Below are positions 10,490-23,228 of a stretch of DNA of 64,000 nucleotides, in pieces. Under the pieces are notes generated by a model. The model was given only the letters and a program-made list of their open reading frames with translations. It did no database searches and was not told the origin of the DNA. The position numbers and the translations under genes were made by a program. The first letter of the stretch is position 1; each line of letters opens with the position of its first letter. Location: assembly GCF_018812025.1 (NCBI RefSeq), contig NC_063049.1:21485409-21549408 (forward strand). Reading direction: 5' to 3'. Source of the stretch: Megalobrama amblycephala (Eukaryota > Chordata > Actinopteri > Cypriniformes > Xenocyprididae).

Positions 10490-11750
10490 TTATTTTCGTG
10501 AACCAATTCAAATTGTCAGATTCATTCTAGTGAACTGTTTTAAAATGGCAAATTTATTGTAGTGAATCAATTCAACTAGCCATATTCATTCTAGGGAACC
10601 GATTCAAAGTCATATTCATTCCATTAAAATGATTTAAAGGTGCCATCGAACATTTTTTTACAAGATGTAATATAAGTCTACGGTGTCCCCTGAATGTGTC
10701 TGTGAAGTTTCAGCTCAAAATACCCCACAGATTTTTTTTTTTATTCATTTTTTTAATTGCCTATTTTGGGGCATCATTAAATATGCACCGATTCATGTTG
10801 CGGCCCCTTTAAATGCTCATGCTCCTGCCCACGGAGCTCGCGCTTGCCTTAAACAGTGCATAAACAAAGTTTACGCTGCTAATATAACCCTTAAAATGGA
10901 TCTTTACAAAGTGTTCGTCATGCATACTGCATGCATGCGTCGGATTATGTGAGTATAGTATTTATTTGGATGTTTACATTTGATTCTGAATGAATTTGAG
11001 GCTGTGCTCCGTGGCTAACGGCTAATGCTACACTGTTGGAGAGATTTATAAAGAATGAAGTTGTGTTTATGAATTATACAGACTGCAAGTGTTTAATAAT
11101 GAAAATAACGACGGCTCTTGTCTCCGTGAATACAATAAGAAACAATGGTAACTTTAACCACATTTAACAGTACATTAGCAACATGCTAATGAAACATTTA
11201 GAAAGACTAAAAATCACTATCACTAAAAATATCACTAAAAATATCATGTAATCATGGATCATGTCAGTTATTATCGCTCCATCTGCCATTTTTCGCTATT
11301 GTCCTTGCTAGCTTACCTAGTCTGTTGATTCAGCTGTGCACAGATCCAGACGTTAATACTGGCTGCCCTTGTGTAATGCCTTTGAACATGAGCTGGCATA
11401 TGCAAATATTGGGGGCGTACATATTAATGATCCCGACTGTTACGTATGTCGGTGTTATGTTGAGATTCGCCTGTTCTTCTGAGGTCTTTTAAACAAATGA
11501 GATTTATATAAGAAGGAGGAAACAATGGAGTTTAAGACTCACTGTATGTCATTTCCATGTACTGAACTCTTGTTATTCAACTATGCCGAGGTAAATTCAA
11601 TTTTTAATTCTAGGGCACCTTTAAAATGGTAGATTTATTTTAGTGAACCAAATCAAATAGTCAGGTTCCTTCTATTGAACTGATTCAAAATGGCAGATCG
11701 ATTCTAGTGAACTGATTCAGTCACATTCATTCGTGAACATTCAAACGATT
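10490..11750 (+). repeat. Minisatellite of about 45-bp units, split by a MITE
   Basis: Units of the form attcattctagtgaac, cgattcaaa, atggcaga recur at 10490-10633 and again at 11625-11745. The two halves flank the TTAA element at 10638-11620. Confidence 0.7.
10638..11620. mobile_element. TTAA-flanked element, 983 bp, copy 1
   Basis: Starts AGGTGCCATCGAAC, ends TAGGGCACCT, flanked by TTAA at 10634-10637 and 11621-11624. The interior (cggtgtcccctgaatgtg, gtgaagtttcagctcaaa, ggctaacggctaatgcta) is shared with copy 2 at 45842-46803. No protein is encoded; short frames are not conserved between the copies. Confidence 0.88.
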
Positions 11751-11865
11751 CATCAACGAGTCCCTGTGATACTTTTCAGAACTTGTTTATTATTTATTTA
11801 GTGAAATGTTAAGTTTACATTTTTATAGCTTTATACATTTTAACAAAGTACCTGTTCAAGTTTAA

Positions 11866-12168
11866 AGGGTTAGTTCACCCAAAAATGAATTTTCTGTCAT
11901 TAATTACTCACTCTCATGTCGTTCCACATCCGTAAGAGCTTTATTCATCTTCGGAACACAAATTAAGATATTTTTGATGAAATCTAAGAGTTTTTTTTTT
12001 TTTTTATCCCCAATAGAAAGCAATGTAATTACTGTCATTCAAGGTCCAAAACGAAGTACTAAAGACATTGTTGAAATAGTCAACGTGACTGCAGTGGTTC
12101 AACCTTAATGTTATTAAGCGACGAGAATACTTTTTGTGCACAAAAACAAAACAAAGATAACGACTGTT
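11866..12168 (+). mobile_element. Angel-like palindrome, left arm only
   Basis: TTAA (11862-11865) then AGGGTTAGTTCACCC, with attaagatatttttgatg and caaccttaatgttatt further in. The right arm is absent, so this is a truncated copy of the type intact at 49084-49890. Confidence 0.75.
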
Positions 12169-12990
12169 AGCATGTGGTGTTAGCATGTGGTGTAAGTCCA
12201 TTTTTAAACAGTAGCTAAACTATCGTTGAACTGTTTTAATTGAGACATTTGGAGTTTCAAAACAACATCTCACTCTGATATCCAGTCCATGCTTTGAAGT
12301 TTACAGTTTATATCAGTCAATTTATTCAGTCAAAACAGGAAGAAACCAACTGTATTTAATGCCTGAGGTATGTGAGTGTATTCCAGTAAAGAAGCCTTGT
12401 AAATACAGGAGTGCATTATGCTAAATGTGAATGAACAAATGAGAAAGGACAAGCCATCCCACTGTTTCTCTCTCTCTATCACGCACACTTCCTGTATGTC
12501 CTCTGGCTGTGTATTTGTGTGTGGATGCAGCACTCTCATAACTTAATTACTGTATTTATCTTATTAGACTGCAGCTATTTAATGTTAGTGCTTTGGCATG
12601 CGCTTCCTGCACATCCATTCTGCTGCCTCATTAAGATCAGGCCCTATGAGACCTAAACGCTAAAACTCACACTCACATTAACACGTAACACGCTGCTAAT
12701 GCATTCTGACACAACATTTATCAATACAATGCATGTGAATAATTCATGGCAATAAAAAAAAAATCTTGAGAGAAATGACCATGAACACTCCAAAAATTGA
12801 CAATTGTTGGATGAGGCCATGAAATTATTGCACAGATGAACAAAATAAAGGTAAAGATGGTAAAGGTAAAGATTAGGTAAATATGTTTGCACACATTGAC
12901 ATGAATAGTTAGTAGCTAGTCATGCTTACCCAGACTGTTGGCTATTAAACCTGGTCCACATCGTAGCCTGTTCTGGCTAATTCTGCTTTC
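12169..12990. other. Unique intron
   Basis: Nothing recognised. The stretch 12540-12650 has homeodomain-like TTAATTA / TCATTAAGA words and even composition, but this is weak evidence. Confidence 0.3.
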
Positions 12991-12994
12991 ATAT

Positions 12995-13395
12995 ACTTTT
13001 ATTTAGAAATTATGCATTAAATTGATCGAAAGTGACAATAAAGAGATTTATAATGTTACAAAATATTTCTATTTCAAATAAATGTTATTTTGAACTTTCT
13101 ATTCAGCAAAGAATGTTGAAAACAAATGTTTTTAACATATAATTTTTACCCCCTTTTTCACCAAATTAGCATATTAGAATGTTTTCTGAAGGATCATGTG
13201 ACACTGAAGACTGGAGTAATAATGCTAAAAATACAGCTTTGGCATCACATGAATAAATTACATTTTTAAATATATTCAAATAGAAAAACAGTTTCTTTAA
13301 ACTGTTTAATTTTGATTAAATTGCAGCCTTGATGTGCATAAGAGACGTCTTTCAAACACATAAAAAAAGAATATTGTACTGACCCTACAATATAC
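12995..13395 (-). repeat. Interspersed DNA-element copy, minus orientation
   Basis: Carries the reverse of the 14.3-kb family: gaaggatcatgtgacact, gaagactggagtaat, catgaataaattaca, in order. Diverged. Confidence 0.75.
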
Positions 13396-14277
13396 TTGTA
13401 TTATAATTTATTATAATTCTTGTGCTGCCACAGAGAATTGCAGGAAATACTAATGCCAGTTGCCTCAAACCGAACAAAAGAGCAGGGAATTCTGGCAAGC
13501 TTATAGTTATTTCTCATAAACACAACGTTTTCACACAAACTATACTGTACAGTCAACATTTACATTAAAAAGTACTACCAACATCAATTTATTTCCACCA
13601 TTCTTCCATTCACATTCCCCCTATTTCTAACTTTAGAAAGGGGCCATCTTACATAAAGCCAGGCAATCAGAATGGAGCTCGTCATTTGAACAACCTGAAG
13701 GTGTGACATCTTAGGATGACTCCAGATGATTTTCTCCAACTACTGAATAAGTGGATGCATCAGAGACAGACATGTCTTTTTACAGGATCTCTGACTCTAA
13801 GCTAAAGGGCACAGCGGCTGCTATCAAATGAGGAGCCCAGCTGAGCTCAAACCAGCACATGGATAAATAAAGGCAATAATTAGGCTGTCATAAGAGACCC
13901 TGCCACTATCTTCAGCTGTTCAGAGATGCTTCAAACACAGCCTGTCAGTTAACCAGGCACAGTACTTAGAGGGGGAGTGGTCACAGCACAAGAGAAAGAC
14001 AGATGTGGCATGCCAAATTACTACTAACAGTTATGAAGCCACAGTGGGAAAAAAAAGCAATTTTTTTTTTCTCCCCTCCAGATCTAAAAAAAAATCTTAA
14101 TGAATTTTAATGCATGCAGTTTTTAGAAGTCCCCATTACATAAATGAAGGAAAAAGATGTTGTCATATTTGAAACCATTCAAATACAAACAAATCAATTG
14201 CAAAGAACTGCTCCATCCATTATCGCTAAAAAGTACAGCGCCATTATGAAATATGCACCAGTTGTGCATTTTTATAC
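13396..14277. other. Unique intron, nothing recognised
   Basis: No repeat or exon signal supported. Confidence 0.4.
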
Positions 14278-15775
14278 AGTACAGTCCAAAAGTTTGGAAC
14301 CACTAAGATTTTTAATGTTTTTAAAAGAAGTTTCATCTGCTCACCAAGGCTACATTTATTTAATTAAAAATACAGTAAAAAACAGTAATATTGTGAAATA
14401 TTATTACAATTTAAAATAACTGTTTTCTATTTGAATATATTTCACAAAGTAATTTATTCCTGTGATGCAAAGCTGAATTTTCAGCATCGTTACTCCAGTC
14501 TTCAGTGTCACATGATCCTTCAGAAATCATTCTAATATGCTGATCTGCTGCTCAAGAAACATTTAATGTGTACAATTGTACAAAATATTTGTGTACAATA
14601 TTTTTTTTCAGGATTATTTGATGAATAGAAAGTTCAAAAGAACAGTGTTTATCTGAAATCTAATCTTTTGTAACATTATAAATGTCTTTACTGCCACTTT
14701 TGATTGATTTAATGCATCCTTGCTGAATAAAAGTATTCATTTCTTTAATTTCTTTTCAAAAAAATAAAAATAAAAATTCTTACTGACCCCAAACTTTTGA
14801 ACGGTAGTGTATAATGCTACAGAAGCTTTGTATTTCAGATAAATGCTGTTCTTTTGAACTTTCTATTCATCAAGGAATCCTGAAAAAAAAAAAGTACACA
14901 ACTGTTTTCAACATTGAAAATAATCATAAATGTTTATTGAGCAGCAAATCAGCATATTAGAATGATTTCTGAAGGATCATGTGACACTGAAGACTGGAGT
15001 AACGATGCTGAAAATTCAGCTTTGATCACAGGAATAAATTACTTTGTCAAATATATTTAAATAGTACACCATTATTTTAAATTGTAATAATATTTCACAA
15101 TATTACTGTTTTTTACTGTATTTTTAATTAAATAAATGTAGCCTTGGTGAGCAGACGAAACTTCTTTTAAAAACATTAAAAATCTTGTTGACTGTACTGT
15201 ATATATAGCAAAACATGATGTAAATACACTACCAACAGTGAGATTTTTTTTGAAAGAAGTCTCTTATGGTCACAAAGGCTGAATTTATTTGATCAAAAAT
15301 AATTGAAACATTATTACAATTTTAAGTAACTGTTTTCTATTTTAATATATTTGAAAACATAATTTATTCCTGTGATGGCAAAGCTGAATTTTCAGCATCA
15401 TTACTCCAGCCTTCAGTGTCACATGATCCTTCAGAAATCATTCTAAAATGCTGATTTGACAAAAAACAAACAAACAAACAAACAAACTACAACAACAAAA
15501 ATCCTATTATAATCAATATTTAAAACAGTTGTGCTGCTTAATATTTTTTATGGAACCTGTGATACATTTTTCCCAGGATTCTTTGATGAACAAAAAGTTC
15601 AAAAGAACAGTATTTTTTGAAATGGAAATATTTTATAACTTTAGAAACGTCTTTACCGTCACTTTCCATCAATTGAACGCGTCCTTGAACATAATGAGCG
15701 CAAATACAAGAATGAAAATCAAACATTACAGAACATGAATAAAAGAATTCTAAAAAAAAAAAAAAAAAAAAAAAT
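14278..15775. repeat. Three copies of one DNA-element family, plus-minus-plus
   Basis: Copies at 14278-14812 (plus), 14813-15205 (minus) and 15225-15775 (plus) share aagctgaattttcagcat, ttactccagtcttcagtg and gtcacatgatccttcag. The first two meet head-on near gaacggtagtgtataatg, forming an inverted repeat of roughly 900 bp. Ends of the type caaaagtttgg / aaacttttgaacggtag suggest Tc1/mariner-like MITEs. Poly-A at 15753-15773 closes the third. Confidence 0.8.
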
Positions 15776-16949
15776 CAAAGAAAATTATTTTAATCTTATA
15801 ACAAGAAAATGAAAGAAACAAAATCAATTTTAAAGACCTAGTGCATTCTGGTAATATCAAGGTAGTGGATATTTCACTGGAAATGGCAGACAGAGATGTT
15901 TTTATTAAAGCGTGGCACTAAATATTGTCCTAACAATCTACGACAATTGGAGCATCGTTAAAGTGATTTAGTAGACTGATAGTTTATCAAAATTGAGTGT
16001 AAAATTGCCTAACAGAGAAGTCAAGAGCTGCTGATTGTTCCACAGTGTTAAATTCATCACGCGGCAGTAAACTCTACAGGGGGCGAAGGCCTGCGGAGAA
16101 GCCAAACTGTGCTGATCATTACCAAGAAATACATCACCGCTCTCTCTCTCCCTGTGCCAAACATTCATTTCCTCCATGTCTAATTAAACTACCTGCTCGG
16201 AGAGTAAAAATATAGCGTCTTTTCTCTCACGTTTGCCCGTTAATTCACTCCCCTTCTGATTTTCTGCTTTGCTAGGAATCTCTCTCCCTCTCAAAGCGCT
16301 GTAGGCAAATCTGTATCCTCTCTGGATAACGTTTCCCCGAGGGCTGCGGGAAAAGAAAAGACTGGGATTTAATCTTTCCTTCTGAAGAGATGGGATGAGT
16401 GAAAAAGGTGCTTTAACAGTTTCTCACTCTGACTGTCTTTAACACACACTTATGCACAGCCACACACACATTTACTGACACCACAAATATACAGCAAGGT
16501 TTATTTAAAGATAACCCAGATGAATGGAAAGCGCTTTAAATGAAGCGTAAAGAGGAAGGGGTTAAGATTCAAACATCTGCAGTACACAAAACTGAAAATC
16601 GTACACATCCAAACAGCACACACATGCGGATAAACACAATGACCTCAAACACACTCTCGCGATGCTTCAATGTGCTGATAAAAGGGGACCCACAGGGCCT
16701 GTCTGTGTGTGATCTGAATATGATGGTATGTGGGGTGAGAGGCAGTTCACATCAATCCAAAAAGGAAAGACAAAGACAGCAAGAGAAACATGAAAAAGCT
16801 CAAAATGCTGCAGGGTAAAACTCTAAAGGCCACTTTCCCAGACACTGATTAAACCCAGTACTACAGTGAAAGGATAATCACTGTTGGAAATGTTTCAGCG
16901 GATCCATGTCCAAGAAAGCACTGCTAAAGGGGTACAACATAAGTGTATA
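15776..16949. other. Repeat-free intron with possible conserved non-coding segment
   Basis: The stretch 16140-16340 (ctaattaaactacctgct, ccgttaattcactcccc) has balanced composition and clustered homeodomain-like TAATTA / TTAATT words, the look of a vertebrate conserved element. This is a guess without alignment. Confidence 0.25.
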
Positions 16950-18267
16950 CACTGGGAAAAAATAAATAAAAAATTGGTGTAGAAGCAATTTTCACTCAGA
17001 AATTGATAGTAAATTTCAGTAACACATTAAATTAAACATAAACGTTTCAAGTAACAAAGACTATAAACAATACTTTCTTGTACTTTCTCAAATAATCTTT
17101 CATGTACAACTTCAAAACATTTTTTTTTACAGTGTAGGATTTTAAAGGAATAGTTCACCCAAATATCACCCCAAAGTCATTATCTACTCACCTTTATGTC
17201 GTTGCAAACCCGTATGATTTTCTTTATACGGTACACACATGGAACACAAAAGGAGATGTTTAGTAGAATGTTTATGCAGTTCTACAGAGATCAGAGGCAA
17301 AAAAAAAAAAAAAAAAGAAAAAAAGTGGTCTATATGACTTGTGCACTATTTTCCAAGTCTTCTGAAACTATACAACATTTTTTTGTTTTTTGGTGAAGAA
17401 GAAACAGAAATTTAGGTTGATATTCACTGAAATTCTTGCCTTTCACCATCTTTAACCACTTTAACCTCTTAAATCTCATCCACATATTCAAAAACATATT
17501 ATTTTTGCTGCTTGTTCAAATGACTTAATTGAAATTAGCTAAAGCAACACAATTCCTACACATTTTGTCCTAACTTAATTTCATTGTGTTCAATCCACTT
17601 AAATATATCTAATATTGAATTTTACTTAATCCGTTTGAGTTGGGATCACATAAATGAATTTTATTCCATTAATTGAAACTGGGCGGTGCTTGTTAGTTCC
17701 CAGCATGCATTGCATATGGCTGGATCAAGAGAGAAAAGCTTTAAAAAATTAGATGTTATTTTATGTGTTTTGCAGTAAGATGACAATGGGGGATGACTGA
17801 TAATGTTTATTAGTGTTCAGGGTTCACTTATATTGGAATTATTAGAATGTTTTAAATTTCACTGGGTTACCATTGTAGAGAAGAGTGGAGCTTTTGCTTA
17901 GGCTGTAGACTAATGCTTCACATTCAATTTCTGCTTTGCACTGAAAGTTAACATTTAACATAGCGTGTGCACTATTGTTAACTAATAGGCTGTTGACTAT
18001 CTGGTGCAGTCTAATGATTCAGTCATAACACATATATGAAGTTGAATTTAATGAAATAACATATTGGATGGATGGATGTTTTGGATGAATGAATCATGAA
18101 TCAATGAACCTTACAAAATTCACTTTGAGATTACTTAATTGGGTCATTTAAAAAATACTTAATTTCATCATGTTGAAGTTACATTAACAAATTATATTTG
18201 TGTAACTTAATTGATTCAAGTGGAACCGATATACACTGCTAAATTCAACACACTTTTTTTCCCAGTG
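16950..18267. mobile_element. DNA element, 1.3 kb, CACTGGGAAAAAA termini
   Basis: CACTGGGAAAAAA at 16950 pairs with TTTTTTTCCCAGTG ending at 18267. No transposase frame. A short Angel-like fragment lies inside at 17146. The flanks show no convincing target duplication, so the superfamily is open. Confidence 0.65.
17146..17285 (+). mobile_element. Angel-like left-end fragment
   Basis: TTAA (17142-17145), AGGAATAGTTCACCCA, then tactcacctttatgtcg. It lies within the element at 16950-18267 and has lost its right arm. Confidence 0.65.
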
Positions 18268-18689
18268 AAGACGCGAGGCCATTTGATTCCTTGTGCTTAT
18301 TTTATTACTGACAGTTTAGTTATCTTTAATAATGTTTTAAATTTATATTAGTTAGGCTAGTAGTTTTTTGCTGTAGTATCGAAATTGGAATAGAGAATTA
18401 TCATACTTCATTGGTATCCATCTGGGCCAGTAGAAAATTCGCTGAGCACTGCTGGAGCAGCTCTAAGTATGCGCTGTGTTATTAAATGAAAGGTAAGATA
18501 CGAAAGAGCAATAGAATGAACAGTGAAAGTAACAGAAGCTCCTACAATATATTTTAACAGGCATAATTATGCGCGACAATAACTGAGGGGAATATTTATT
18601 TGCTAAACGAATTAAGCCAACTAATACGAGTTCTTTAGAAAATTACAAATGCAATGAAAATACAGGTATTGACGAGTACCGAAAATGAA

Positions 18690-18957
18690 CATATTTCTTT
18701 CTTCTGTTGAACACAAAAGAAGATATTTTAAAGAATGATGATAACTAGACAGTTGACGGCTCCCATTGACTTCCATAGTAGGAAAATAAAATACTATGTA
18801 AGTCAATAGGTGCCGTCAACTGTATGGTAACTAACATTCTTTAAAATATCTTCTTTAGTGTTCAACAGAAGAAAGAAAGAAACTCATACAGGTTTGGAAC
18901 AACATGAGGGTGAGTAAATGATGACAGAATTTTCATTTTTGGGTGAACTATCCCTTT
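18690..18957. mobile_element. Angel-like palindromic MITE, left tip missing
   Basis: ttctttcttctgttgaac and gttcaacagaagaaagaa face each other around a loop near ccattgacttccatag. The right end reads TTTTGGGTGAACTATCCCTTTA, shown here in parts only: gggtgaactatccc then ttta. The outer left 60 bp are absent. Confidence 0.85.
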
Positions 18958-18989
18958 ATGGTGCTTTTCTGACTTTTTGGAGAATGCTT

Positions 18990-19095
18990 TTATTGTAATC
19001 AAATTTTAACAAAGTCATACAGGTTTGGAACGACCAGGCAAATAATGGCAATGTTCATTTTTTTTTTTTTTTGGCTGAACCGTTTCTTTAAGCAT
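18990..19095. mobile_element. Angel-like right-end fragment
   Basis: aaagtcatacaggtttgg, aacgaccaggc and ggctgaaccgtttctttaa are diverged right-end sequence of the same family, directly after the previous copy. Confidence 0.6.
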
Positions 19096-19099
19096 TGAT

Positions 19100-20418
19100 T
19101 GTTTTGAATTCTTGTGAGTGATGGTGAACAGGAGCACCTGCAGACCAGAGCAAAGCCGTCTCCACTTTAATTATCTCTCCCTACTGCCTTTCCATATTCA
19201 TTATGCGCTATTCCACCGAGACACACACAAACCTACACACTTTCAGGAACACTTGCACACACAGGAAACAAACACACACACATAAGCAAAAAGGAAACTA
19301 TGAAACTGATGAGAGAGCAGGCAATTTAAAAAAAAAAAAAAAGGGACAAAGGGACACATTTCTTTCTTTCCTTCTTTTGTTTTCCTGCCCATTTCTTTGG
19401 CAGTTGAGTCAAATTACAGCAAGATTCAGAACCCAAATAAGATAAGCTCTGGCTGAAGTGATGTCACCACTTTGACCTTTCCGACTGTCTGCTGTTCCCA
19501 ACAGGGCACCGCTGAAATAATGAGACTTCGTTACCATAGCAGCTTAATAGGTGCCAGTTGTAGATACTGAATGAGCCAATCAGGATAGAGCAATGCTAAG
19601 TACCTTCTAGCTGGCCTGAAAAATATCCACTTTAGCCAACGAACATTCCTGACACGTCAAGCTGTTAATGCCGAAAAGTGCAAATGGGTGTTAGGCTATT
19701 AAGAACCTGGCCTTTAACAAAAGGCTGTTTGAAAAAAAAAAAGAAAAAGACAAAAAACACTTCATACATATCAATACAATGGGATAAATGATAAGGAGCC
19801 GTTGAATGAGGCCGAGCATTCTGATTGGCAGCGAAGCATGTTTCTGAAGAAGACTGGGTTGTTCAAACGGCCAATTAGCAGCTGATTCTGATGAATTCAT
19901 TAGCATGTTCTCAGGTAATTAGAGGAAGTGGCTGAGTGAATACTAAATATTCAACAGGAGAACAGACACAGTGCCACACAGCTCGCCGTGTTCCTCTGTA
20001 GACTCTCATTAGCATAAACACACACACACACACACACTCAAGCTCCCATCTGCACTATTGAGAGACTGTTTCATACACAGATATAAAAAATCACACCTCC
20101 AAAATAGCCTTTCCATTACAGGAAGAAACTAAGAGATAGGTAAACCAAAAGTCTTATATTAACACGCATAACATATTCTCGGTGAGAAATACATTCCTTA
20201 TTGATGGATAACGTCTTTAAAGACCCCATGAACCATGAAAGCAGTTTTCTACATTCTTTTCTATACAACTAATGCAGTGAAACCTCACTCAACAGCATGA
20301 TTCCTGAACCAAAACAATGACGATCATTTCCAACCACTTCATATGCAACCAATTGATTGCTGGGACAGGAAGTAAAGTACAAGCGTTAACACAACCAAAA
20401 GACACACAGACAAACCTT
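19100..20418. other. Mostly unique intron, possible conserved segment 19440-19640
   Basis: Contains a small CA run near 20018-20036. The segment 19440-19640 (gtgatgtcaccactttga, accatagcagcttaatag) is even in composition and could be a conserved element; no other support. Confidence 0.25.
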
Positions 20419-21137
20419 AAAGGCCCCGGTATACTTCAAACGAAATCGAAGAACAAACTGATGTGACGTCATTTCGAACAAAATCAGGCCAAAACGAAGT
20501 TCGTTTTTGTGTTCTTTTTGGAAGTTCGAAACGGCTTGCCAAAGCGAACTTTCAGGAAAAGTTCGCTCCAGCTGCAAAACACCTTCATGCCACCATTGGT
20601 CAGTGACGATAACGTAATAGGAGGTGTGCGCTGAGGCTCCGCCTTCACTCGCGTGGGACGCGTCTCTGACTCATTTTGTGTGTTGAAGTACATGAACACA
20701 TTGGATAGCCGCTTTATAGTACAAAATGAAGTTGTGCTTCTGATGAAAGGAGGCACTGACACTGTTTTTCATGTTTGATACTGTAAAGCTGCTTGATTTT
20801 AAGCAATCTATTGAATAAAGTGATATGAAGATGTGACGTGACTGGAGTACTAATTTGCAGAGCTTGTGCTAACATACCCATGCTGTTATGATCAGACGCT
20901 TTTCTTATGCTTTCTATAATAAATGCTTGCTGTTTTCTCATTTTTGTTCTGTTTATTTTGTTATTGAGAAGAAAGTGCATGGCACATATTTACATATTCA
21001 TCTAACCGTGGCTCTCAGCAGTGTGGGCGGCGTCAGATGTTCGATTACAGTATATCGCTGGTCACACATTTCGAACTTCGTTTTACCCCTAAAAGAAGAA
21101 CGAAAAAGAACTTTGTTTGAAGTATACCGGGGCCTTT
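20419..21137. mobile_element. MITE, 719 bp, AGGCCCCGGTATACTTCAAAC ends
   Basis: Left aggccccggtatacttca is matched inverted by tgaagtataccggggcct at the right. The left flank is TTAA and the right flank TTAC, consistent with a TTAA duplication with one change. The inner flank words acgaagttcg recur inverted. No transposase. Confidence 0.82.
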
Positions 21138-21227
21138 ACTTGAGACTTGATATTGCTAGTTATTATAATTTATTGGAGGGGACATTCTTATTCTAGAGAG
21201 AATTTCACTGGAAGAACAACAGCAAAA

Positions 21228-21309
21228 AAATAATAAAATAAAATAAAATAAAATAAAATAAAATAAAATAAAATAAAATAAAATAAAATAAAATAAAATA
21301 AAATAAAAT
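21228..21309 (+). repeat. (AAAAT)n microsatellite
   Basis: About 16 near-perfect pentanucleotide units. Confidence 0.97.
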
Positions 21310-21642
21310 TTTAAATAAATAATAAAATTTTCTACTTTTCAAATACTCTATGTATAGATTGTATTGGTTTAACATGGTCCCAGATCCATACTTTCAATGT
21401 TAAAATATAAAAATCCAACATAAAATATGCATTTTTACAATTTTGATTTCTATTATTTAAAAAATACAACCTTCAGTTGTTGAGTCATTTCCACCACGTC
21501 AAACAATTTTACCAGCAATGCAGTTTTCAATTAAAGCACTTGTAAAGTAGACAACAATGTAGGATACATAAAATGCTGGCTGTGAAATTAGCCTTAGCAA
21601 GACAATTTCCAGTGGAGAATTCTATTCAATATAATACAAGAG

Positions 21643-22139
21643 TAGAGTTGTCAAAAGTACCGACTTCGGTACCAAGTCATTACTGAAATTTTAAAAAATG
21701 TGACACTTTGAGCGCTGTTGAGTGGAATCGTAAACACTTCTGATCGGTCATTGTGTTGACGCGCTCAACGGACATGTCTGTGATTGGCTTCAATGATCAA
21801 CGCTTCAAAAACATGTTGTAAATAGTCAACAATGACGCTCTTCACTGAGCACTTACACAGATACACACGGGAGCGTTTGAAAGCAGGCGTCTATCGCGGA
21901 CCAGTCCACTGATAGATGTCTACTTTCAACCGCTTCCGCTTTCACAAAATGCTTTCAAATTCAAACACTTCCGTGAGCTTTCAAACGCTCCCGTGCGTTG
22001 ATCATTGTAGCCAATCACAGACATATCTGGTGAGCGTGTGAACACAATTACCAATCAGAGTTGTTTATGAATCCGCTCAACAGCGCTCAAAGCCTCACAT
22101 TTTTAAAATTTCAGTACCGACTTGGTACCGAAGATGAGA
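21643..22139. mobile_element. Palindromic MITE with GGTACC-type ends
   Basis: agtaccgacttcggtacc on the left faces cagtaccgacttggtacc on the right; inner words gcgctcaacggacatgtc / agacatatctggtgagcg and gagcgtttgaaag / ctttcaaacgctc also pair. The right tip is lost. hAT-type affiliation is likely but no target duplication is visible. Confidence 0.7.
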
Positions 22140-22978
22140 TATAATGTTAATGACACGGGTGGGAAAAACTTTCAGAAAAAATAAAGATTAAAACATATAA
22201 AAAATAGTGTGTATTCTTCTCAAAATATGATCGGTTTATATGTTTCTGTGTTAAAACAACAGGGAAAACTAGGAGATGAAAATAAAATTGATAATGGTGT
22301 ATTTTGCATAGCTCCTATTTTAGAGCCAGAGTTGACTGGCGAGTACTATAATGTTTAATAAAAATCTCAACAGTCTGTCAAGCCCTAGAGTTAGATTTTA
22401 GAAGAAGCCAAGAATATCTGACAGCCAGTGTAGGAGAGAATATATATAGATCTAAGTAACTTCTCTCTTTCAGTGCCCAACATAAAAATGGCCCAAGAAA
22501 AAGCCTCCTGGTGTCCATGCTCTCTGGGCCAGCAGGATAACAGTGTTTAAAAGTAAGGGGAGCAGGGTAGGTTCTGGGTTAATGGCACCCCTGGTACAGG
22601 GTACGAGTGTGCGGATGGCGGGGGTTGAAAGGGCAGAGGGAGGAGAGGTGGGATCCAAGACTGCCAGCCCATCTGTTCAGCCAACACACAGGCGGAGAAG
22701 CAAGGAAAACAGCGTGCAATTTTTGCTATCACTACTGCCACCATGCCAGAGAGCAGAGACACTGTGAGACATGAGATGACATGGAGTGATGGAAAAACAA
22801 ATGCAGCATGAAAGAGTGAAGGAAGTGGATAAATAGAGAATAAAGAAGTACAGAATGAAAATAAGTTTGAGCTGTGACACAGTGGTTAGTGTTTTAGATA
22901 AAAACCGCATACTGAAGCTAAAAACGGATGTCACTCATTTGAGTAAATCCAGTTTTGGTGCACCAATCCTGGGCATTA
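22140..22978. other. Intron, nothing recognised
   Basis: The GC-richer stretch 22480-22760 has open frames on both strands with no similarity I recognise. Confidence 0.35.
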
Positions 22979-22979
22979 A

Positions 22980-23228
22980 AGGGATAGTCCACCCAAAAAT
23001 GATTTACTCATTTTCATGTTGTTCCAAATCTGTATGACATTCTTTCTTCTGTGGAACATAAAATATTTTGAAGAAAGTTTTGATTTCCATTGACTATGGA
23101 CAAAAATTACAATGGAAGTCAATGGGAACCAATGGGAAACTGGTTATGAACATTCTTCAAAACACCTTCTTTTGTGTTCAGCAGACAGGTTTGCATACAA
23201 GTTTGACATGAGGGTGAGTAAATGATGC
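22980..23228. mobile_element. Angel-like palindromic MITE, right tip missing
   Basis: TTAA (22976-22979) then AGGGATAGTCCACCC, with ttctttcttctgtggaac and the loop near ttgatttccattgac. It stops at gtgagtaaatgatg, losing the last 40 bp. Confidence 0.85.

Noticed and set aside
10683..10952. Open frame within the 983-bp TTAA element as a possible transposase piece
   Set aside because: The second copy at 45842 does not keep the frame and no transposase motif is present.
22543..22767. Overlapping open frames on both strands in a GC-richer stretch
   Set aside because: No similarity, no splice sites in frame with pard3b, and no codon bias visible.
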